Source: CAZIHO01 sp964538875 (GTDB lineage: Bacteria; Pseudomonadota; Gammaproteobacteria; Chromatiales; Chromatiaceae). From it: DNA of 64,000 nt. Of this stretch, positions 59,039 to 64,000 are shown piece after piece. The translations under genes and the position numbers were made by a program. The notes under the pieces are model-generated. The model saw only the letters and a list, made by a program, of their open reading frames with translations. It did not search any database and had not been told where the DNA came from. Location of the stretch: assembly GCA_964538875.1 (NCBI GenBank), contig CAZIHO010000002.1, positions 35,268-99,267 on the forward strand. Direction: 5' to 3'. Numbering within the stretch: the stretch's first letter is position 1; every line of letters begins with the position of its first letter.

Positions 59039-60013
59039 ATGAAACGCCTGCGCGGCTGGTTTGTCCTGGCGGCCTTGATGGTCGCCCTGCCCCTGGTTTT
59101 CCCAGGCAGCTACTACGTCAGCGTGGTGGGCGTTCAGGTGGGGCTGCACGCCATTCTGGCGGTGGGGCTCAATCTGCTCATGGGCTACGCGGGCCAGATT
59201 TCCCTGGGTCACGCGGCCTTTTTCGGCATCGGCGCCTACAGTTCTGCGATTCTTACCACCCGCTACGGCTGGAATCCCTGGCCGGCCCTGGGCGCCGGGT
59301 TGCTGTTCACCGCCCTGGTGGCCTATGTCATGGCCCGGCCGGTGCTGCGGCTCAAGGGTCACTATTTGGCCATGGCCACCCTGGGCCTAGGCATTATCGT
59401 CCACATCCTGTTGGTACAGACCGGCGCCCTCACCGGCGGCCCGGATGGCATCGGCAACATTCCCACCCTGAAGCTGTTCGGCTGGGCGATCGATACCGAC
59501 CAGCGCTGGTATTGGCTGGTGGCGGTGCTGCTGCTGGGTGTGGTGCTGTTGGCCCTCAACCTGATCGATTCCCGCACTGGCCGGGCGTTGCGCGCCTTGC
59601 ACGGATCGGAAGTGGCAGCGGAAATGATGGGCGTGGATACCAGCCTGGCCAAGACCCGGGTATTCGTGTTGGCGGCCATGAGCGCGTCCCTGGCCGGCAG
59701 CCTGTTCGCCCATCAACAGGCGTTCGTGAGCCCGGATTCCTGCAATTTCTTCTTCTCCATCGAACTGGTGACCATGGTAGTGCTGGGGGGCATGGCGTCC
59801 ACCTATGGCGCCCTGCTGGGCGCCCTGGTGCTGACGCTGCTGCCGGAGGTTCTGGTGGTGTTCGAGGATTACGAGGTGTTGATCTTCGGCGGGATCCTGA
59901 TGCTCATCATGATCTTCCTGCCCCAGGGACTGGCCGGCGGAATGCGGGACCTGGCGCTGTGGCTGCGCGGGCGCGGGGCGCGGCGCCCGGGGGTTGGCCA
60001 TGGCGCTGCTTGA
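59039..60013 (+). CDS. livM: ABC transporter permease, LivM type
   Basis: This 324-residue permease has about nine helices. It has ILAVGLNLLMGYAGQISLGHAAFFGIGAYSS near the N-terminus and the coupling loop HGSEVAAEMMGVDTSLAKTR, both typical of LivM. ATG 59039 is one codon after an in-frame TTG. Its last 14 bases overlap livG, so translation is probably coupled. Confidence 0.93.
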   Translation: MKRLRGWFVLAALMVALPLVFPGSYYVSVVGVQVGLHAILAVGLNLLMGYAGQISLGHAAFFGIGAYSSAILTTRYGWNPWPALGAGLLFTALVAYVMARPVLRLKGHYLAMATLGLGIIVHILLVQTGALTGGPDGIGNIPTLKLFGWAIDTDQRWYWLVAVLLLGVVLLALNLIDSRTGRALRALHGSEVAAEMMGVDTSLAKTRVFVLAAMSASLAGSLFAHQQAFVSPDSCNFFFSIELVTMVVLGGMASTYGALLGALVLTLLPEVLVVFEDYEVLIFGGILMLIMIFLPQGLAGGMRDLALWLRGRGARRPGVGHGAA

Positions 60014-60776
60014 AGCGGCCGGACTGGCCAAGTCGTTCGGCGGCGTCACCGCTATCGCCGACCTGGAATTTCAGGTCCCGGAAGGTTTGGTCTATGCGGT
60101 GATCGGTCCTAACGGCGCCGGCAAAACCACCCTATTCAATATTTTGTCCGGCATTTACCAGCCGGACGAGGGCCAGATCCGCTTTCACGGCCAGGACCTC
60201 GTGGGCCTGGCGCCCCATGGGGTGGCCCGGCTGGGGGTGTCCCGCACCTTCCAGAATTTGCAGATTTTCTACAACATGAGCGTTCTGGAGAACGTCATGG
60301 TGGGGTGCCATTCCCGCACCAACAGCGGCATGTGGGCGGCCCTATTGCGCCTGCCCCAGGTGCGCCGGGAGGAGCGGGACGTGCGGGCCTGGGCGCTGGA
60401 GGCCCTGGATTTTTGCGGCTTAGGCGGAGAGGCGGCGCGGCTGGCCGCCGAGTTGCCCTATGGGGCGCTGAAGCGGCTGGAAATCGCCCGGGCCCTGGCC
60501 AGCCGGCCCAGGTTGCTGCTGATGGATGAACCGGCGGCGGGCCTCAACGACACGGAAACCCTGGACATGGGCAACCTGATCCGCCGCATCGGTGCCGCTG
60601 GTACCACGGTGCTACTGGTGGAACACAACATGCCCCTGGTGATGCGGGTCTCGGACCGGGTCCTGGTGCTGGACTATGGCAGCCGCTTGGCGGAAGGCAC
60701 GCCGGAGCAGGTGCGGGCCGACCCCAAGGTGATCTCCGCCTACTTGGGCGGCGAGGTGCACTATGCCGTCGAGTGA
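60000..60776 (+). CDS. livG: ABC transporter ATPase, LivG type
   Basis: This 258-residue ATPase has Walker A GPNGAGKTT (about 38-46), the Q-loop FQNL, the signature region LPYGALKRLEIARAL, where LSGGQ is replaced by a YGALK form as usual in LivG, Walker B LLLMDEPAAGLN and the H-loop VEHNM. ATG 60000 is preferred to TTG 59994. It overlaps both neighbours (14 bases each). Confidence 0.94.
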   Translation: MALLEAAGLAKSFGGVTAIADLEFQVPEGLVYAVIGPNGAGKTTLFNILSGIYQPDEGQIRFHGQDLVGLAPHGVARLGVSRTFQNLQIFYNMSVLENVMVGCHSRTNSGMWAALLRLPQVRREERDVRAWALEALDFCGLGGEAARLAAELPYGALKRLEIARALASRPRLLLMDEPAAGLNDTETLDMGNLIRRIGAAGTTVLLVEHNMPLVMRVSDRVLVLDYGSRLAEGTPEQVRADPKVISAYLGGEVHYAVE

Positions 60777-61488
60777 GCCCCTGCTGCGGGTCGAGGGCCT
60801 GTGCGCCCAGTACGGGCCGGTGCGGGTGTTGCATCAGGTGGGTCTGGAAGTGGCGGCCGGCGAATTGGTGGCCATCGTGGGCGCCAACGGTGCTGGCAAG
60901 ACCACCTTGCTGCATACCCTGTCCGGGGTGCGGCGTGCTACCGCCGGCCATATCTGGCTGGAGGGCCAGGACCTCACCCGCCTGCCGTCCCATCGCATCG
61001 TCAGCGCCGGTGTCTGCCAGGTGCCGGAAGGCCGCCAGGTGTTTGCGCCCCTGAGTGTGGAGGACAATCTGCGGCTAGGGGCCTATTGCCAGCGCCGGGA
61101 CCCGGCCTGGGTCCGGCAAGGCTTGGACTGGATCCATAGCCTGTTTCCGATCCTCAAGGAGCGGGCCGGGCAGAGCGCCGGCACCCTATCCGGCGGCCAG
61201 CAACAGATGCTGGCCATGGGCCGGGCGCTATTGGGCCGGCCCCGTATTCTGCTGTTGGACGAGCCTTCCATGGGCCTGGCGCCCCTGCTGGTGGAGGAAA
61301 TCTTCCAGATCGTCCGGGACCTAAACGCCCAGGGAGTGACCATCCTGCTAGTGGAGCAAAACGCCCGCGCCGCCCTTAACATCGCCCACCGGGGCTATGT
61401 GCTGGAGAGTGGCCGGGTGGCGGCCGGTGCTCCGGCCCAGGAGTTGTTGCGGGACCAACGGGTGCAGCGGGCCTACCTGGGCTATTGA
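60763..61488 (+). CDS. livF: ABC transporter ATPase, LivF type
   Basis: This 241-residue ATPase has Walker A GANGAGKTT, the Q-loop CQVPEGRQVF, the signature LSGGQQQMLA, Walker B RILLLDEPSMGL and the H-loop VEQNA, all typical of LivF. It completes the two-ATPase importer. It is followed after 75 bases by the CBS-ACT gene. Confidence 0.94.
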   Translation: MPSSEPLLRVEGLCAQYGPVRVLHQVGLEVAAGELVAIVGANGAGKTTLLHTLSGVRRATAGHIWLEGQDLTRLPSHRIVSAGVCQVPEGRQVFAPLSVEDNLRLGAYCQRRDPAWVRQGLDWIHSLFPILKERAGQSAGTLSGGQQQMLAMGRALLGRPRILLLDEPSMGLAPLLVEEIFQIVRDLNAQGVTILLVEQNARAALNIAHRGYVLESGRVAAGAPAQELLRDQRVQRAYLGY

Positions 61489-61563
61489 GGCGAACGGCGT
61501 CCGGCATGGCGGGGTGGCCCGCTGGACGCATCCCATCGCAGGTTTGATTGACGGGTGACGCAT

Positions 61564-62214
61564 ATGTATGTCGCACAGATCATGAGTCGGCCGGTGGACA
61601 CGGTGACCGCCGACCTCAAGCTCAGCCAGGTGGCCAAGCTGATGCGGGACAAGGGCCGCCGCTTTCTGCCGGTGGTGGACGGGGACGGGCGCCTGGTCGG
61701 CCTGGTGTCCCACCGGGAACTGGAACGGGCCGAGCCTTCCTCCATCACCACCCTGTCCGTGGGCGAGGTGAATTATCTGATGGCCAAGGTCAAGGTGGCC
61801 CAGGTGATGCGCGCCCAGGTCATCAGTTGCGGCCCGGACACCCTGGTGGAGGAGGCGGGCCAATTGATGCGGGACCGGCGCATCGGCTGTCTGCCGGTGG
61901 TCGAGGGTGAGCGTCTGGTGGGCATCATCACCGACGACGACATCCTGGATTTCCTGCTGGACATCACCGGCTGTCACCTCAAGGACACCACCCGCATCGC
62001 CGTGCATCTGGCGGATCGCACCGGCGAACTGGCCAAGTTGCTGACCGCCGTGAACCGTCAGGGGGGCTATATCGCCACCGTGGTATCCCCGGTGGTGCCG
62101 GACGCGACCGGTATGCGGGTCGCCATCCTGCGCTACCGGGCGGACGACCCCGCCGAGTTGGACCGTCAACTCCAGCGGGAAGGTTTTGACCTCATGACCG
62201 AGCATCTGCCATGA
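61564..62214 (+). CDS. CBS-domain protein with C-terminal ACT-like domain
   Basis: This 216-residue cytoplasmic protein has two CBS motifs: VDTVTADLKLSQVAKLMRD with RRFLPVVDGDGRLVGLVS, and AQVISCGPDTLVEEAGQLM with IGCLPVVEGERLVGIIT. An ACT-like domain follows (about 145-216; IAVHLADRTGELAKLLTAVN). CBS pairs bind adenine nucleotides and ACT domains bind small ligands such as amino acids, so this looks like a metabolic sensor for the operon; the target is unknown. ATG 61564 is chosen over GTG 61555. It overlaps the paaI start by 4 bases. Confidence 0.85.
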   Translation: MYVAQIMSRPVDTVTADLKLSQVAKLMRDKGRRFLPVVDGDGRLVGLVSHRELERAEPSSITTLSVGEVNYLMAKVKVAQVMRAQVISCGPDTLVEEAGQLMRDRRIGCLPVVEGERLVGIITDDDILDFLLDITGCHLKDTTRIAVHLADRTGELAKLLTAVNRQGGYIATVVSPVVPDATGMRVAILRYRADDPAELDRQLQREGFDLMTEHLP

Positions 62215-62675
62215 CTCAGCCTCCCGCCCACCCCCAGGCCGAACAAATCGGCCGTTGGATGGAAGAAAATGACCGTCTGGCCCGCTCCTTCGGCATGTGC
62301 CTGGAGGACGTGGCACCAGGATTCTGCCGGGTGTCCATGCAAGTGCGGGCCGATATGTTGAACGCAGTGGGCCTCACCCACGGCGCCGCCACCTACGCCC
62401 TGGCGGACTTCGCCTTCGCGGTGGCGTCCAACAGCCACGGCACCGTGGCGGTGGCCTTAAGCGCCCACATGAGTTACCCGGCCGCCAGCCGCCTGGGGGA
62501 CCGCCTGATCGCGGAGGCCCGGGAACAGAGCCTGGGTCAACGCACCGGCCTGTACGGCATCCAGGTGAGCACCGGGGAGGGCCGGCTGGTGGGCGTCTTT
62601 TCCGGTACCGTGTTTCGCCGGGGCGAACCCATTAGTAATTGGATGACAACCGACACCAAGGGGGAGACTGCATGA
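62211..62675 (+). CDS. paaI: PaaI-type hotdog thioesterase
   Basis: This 154-residue hotdog-fold protein has the family active-site region NAVGLTHGAATYALADFAFAVASNSHG, including the Asp of the catalytic helix. PaaI hydrolyses ring-hydroxylated or stalled phenylacetyl-CoA intermediates and frees CoA. It starts in an ATGA overlap with the CBS-ACT gene and ends in one with paaK, so the three are coupled. Its presence next to paaK supports the pathway assignment. Confidence 0.9.
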   Translation: MTQPPAHPQAEQIGRWMEENDRLARSFGMCLEDVAPGFCRVSMQVRADMLNAVGLTHGAATYALADFAFAVASNSHGTVAVALSAHMSYPAASRLGDRLIAEAREQSLGQRTGLYGIQVSTGEGRLVGVFSGTVFRRGEPISNWMTTDTKGETA

Positions 62676-63979
62676 TCCTGCATACCGAAACGGAAACCAT
62701 GCCGCGCGAGGACCTGGAGCGGCTGCAATTGCGGCGCCTGCAAGCCACCGTGGAGCGCTGCTATTACACGGTAGGCTTTTACCGGGGTGCCATGGACGAA
62801 CTGGGTGTCAAGCCCCAGCACATCAAGTCGCTCCAGGACCTGCGCCATCTGCCCTTCACCAAGAAGGAACATCTGCGGGAAAACTACCCGTTCGGCATGT
62901 TCGCGGTCCCCACCGAGCAGGTGGTGCGGGTCCATGCCTCGTCCGGCACCACCGGCAAACCCACTGTGGTGGGCTACACGGCCCGGGACATCCGTATGTG
63001 GGCCCAGGTGATGGCCCGCTCCCTGGCAGCGGCGGGTCTGCGTCCCGGCGACCGCTTGCATAACGCCTATGGTTACGGCCTGTTCACCGGCGGCCTGGGG
63101 CTCCATTACGGTGGCGAGGAACTGGGCCTGATGGTGACGCCCATGTCCGGCGGCCAGACCCAGAAACAGATCATGCTCATCAAGGACTTCGAGCCCACCG
63201 GCCTGAGTTGCACGCCCTCCTACGCCCTCAATTTGGCGGAAGAAGCGGAGGCCATGGGCGTGGACATCCGCAAGTTGCCGTTGCGGGTTGGCATCCACGG
63301 TGCCGAGCCCTGGACCGAGGAAATGCGCTACGAGCTGGAATCCCGCTTAGGGATAGACGCCATCGACATCTACGGTCTATCCGAGGTGATCGGCCCCGGC
63401 GTGGGCATCGAGTGCATCAACGCCAAGGACGGGCTGCACATCTGGGAAGACCACTTCCTGGTGGAATGCGTGGACCGGGACACCGGCATGCCGCTGCCCT
63501 ACGGAGAAGAAGGGGAGATTGTTTTCACCTCCCTGACCAAGGAAGCCTTCCCGGTGCTTCGCTACCGCACCCGGGATATTTCCTCCCTCAACCCGGCACC
63601 CTGCAAGTGCGGACGCACCCATGTGCGCATGAAGCGGGTCACCGGCCGTACCGACGACATGCTGATTATCCGGGGCGTCAACGTGTTCCCATCCCAGGTG
63701 GAATCCGTATTGATGCAGACCGAGATTCTGTCCCCCTTCTACCAGATCGAGGTGTACCGGGAAGGGGCTCTGGATACCCTGGTGGTCAACGTGGAAGCCA
63801 GTCCGCCCCTGGCGGAACAGGGACCCGAGGCCATGGCCCGGGTCGGTGCCAAGGCCACCAAGGACATCAAGGACTTTATCGGCGTATCCTGCCGGGTGGT
63901 GGTGAAGAACGTGGGCGAGATCCCCCGTTCCCAGGGCAAGGCCGTGCGGGTCATCGACCACCGCAAGGACCGCAGATAG
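62672..63979 (+). CDS. paaK: Phenylacetate-CoA ligase PaaK
   Basis: This 435-residue ligase activates phenylacetate to phenylacetyl-CoA with ATP. It has the family AMP-binding motif HASSGTTGKPTVVGYT, the EEMRYELESRLGIDAIDIYGLSE region, YRTRDISSL and the C-terminal RVTGRTDDMLIIRGVNVFPSQ. Length and motifs match the usual 430-440 residues. ATG 62672 overlaps the paaI stop; the in-frame codon at 62639 lies inside paaI. The remaining ring-oxidation genes (paaA-E and others) would be expected beyond the window or elsewhere. Confidence 0.95.
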   Translation: MILHTETETMPREDLERLQLRRLQATVERCYYTVGFYRGAMDELGVKPQHIKSLQDLRHLPFTKKEHLRENYPFGMFAVPTEQVVRVHASSGTTGKPTVVGYTARDIRMWAQVMARSLAAAGLRPGDRLHNAYGYGLFTGGLGLHYGGEELGLMVTPMSGGQTQKQIMLIKDFEPTGLSCTPSYALNLAEEAEAMGVDIRKLPLRVGIHGAEPWTEEMRYELESRLGIDAIDIYGLSEVIGPGVGIECINAKDGLHIWEDHFLVECVDRDTGMPLPYGEEGEIVFTSLTKEAFPVLRYRTRDISSLNPAPCKCGRTHVRMKRVTGRTDDMLIIRGVNVFPSQVESVLMQTEILSPFYQIEVYREGALDTLVVNVEASPPLAEQGPEAMARVGAKATKDIKDFIGVSCRVVVKNVGEIPRSQGKAVRVIDHRKDRR

Positions 63980-64000
63980 GCGGCCGGGGCGCGGTTCCGG

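Noticed and set aside
1..64000. CRISPR arrays, rRNA operon, prophage
   Set aside because: No regularly spaced short repeats, rRNA sequence, integrase or phage structural genes were seen.

Overview
The window is 64 kb of GC-rich (about 60%) bacterial chromosome from a draft assembly, with one 100-N scaffold gap at 17352-17451. Gene content points to a Gram-negative gammaproteobacterium that makes polyhydroxyalkanoate (PHA). Evidence includes lpxC with a dciA-type gene beside it, the yacG-zapD-coaE-pilD-pilC-pilB block typical of Gammaproteobacteria, a class III PHA synthase (phaC/phaE) very like that of purple sulfur bacteria, and a YnbA-type phosphatidyltransferase. I cannot name the genus. 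I saw no rRNA, tRNA, CRISPR array, IS element or prophage.

Layout. 0.2-8.2 kb is housekeeping: lpxC, dciA-like, a Nudix/ThiE-like fusion, yacG, zapD, coaE, then pilD, pilC and pilB without a pilin gene. 8.5-15.6 kb holds a Sel1-repeat protein, a small membrane protein, a YgiM-like SH3/coiled-coil protein, argD-argF, a pRiA4b ORF-3-like protein and phaE-phaC. An intrinsic terminator lies only 20 bp ahead of argD, which suggests attenuation.

15.9-41.4 kb is the most interesting part, almost all on the + strand. It starts with a WbpM-type nucleotide-sugar dehydratase interrupted by the gap. Two tandem TPR plus O-GlcNAc-transferase-like (GT41) proteins follow; their catalytic halves are encoded by a 1,248-bp direct repeat that appears identical, while their TPR halves have diverged. 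Next comes a complete Xps-type type II secretion operon in the order gspE-F-G-H-I-J-K-L-M-N-D. Beyond it are two tandem paralogous secreted proteins of no family I recognise; the second has a consensus -35 box, a strong ribosome binding site, CGT-rich arginine codons and a clean terminator. Then come a secreted Asp-box beta-propeller protein and a Wzm / glycosyltransferase / Wzt export set. I infer a system for making, glycosylating and exporting an abundant surface protein, possibly with a polysaccharide; this is a hypothesis from gene order.

41.4-54.2 kb holds an orphan PAS-domain histidine kinase, an ArnT-like glycosyltransferase, a secreted protein with a biotin-ligase-N-like amidotransferase fold, an EamA transporter, an RND efflux pair with a divergent TetR regulator and candidate operator, and the ynbA-like gene. 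54.3-64 kb holds a DAHP synthase, an alginate-export-type porin, and a livKHMGF-type ABC importer followed by a CBS-ACT protein, a PaaI-type thioesterase and phenylacetate-CoA ligase. That last group looks like an aromatic-acid uptake and activation operon that may continue beyond the window.
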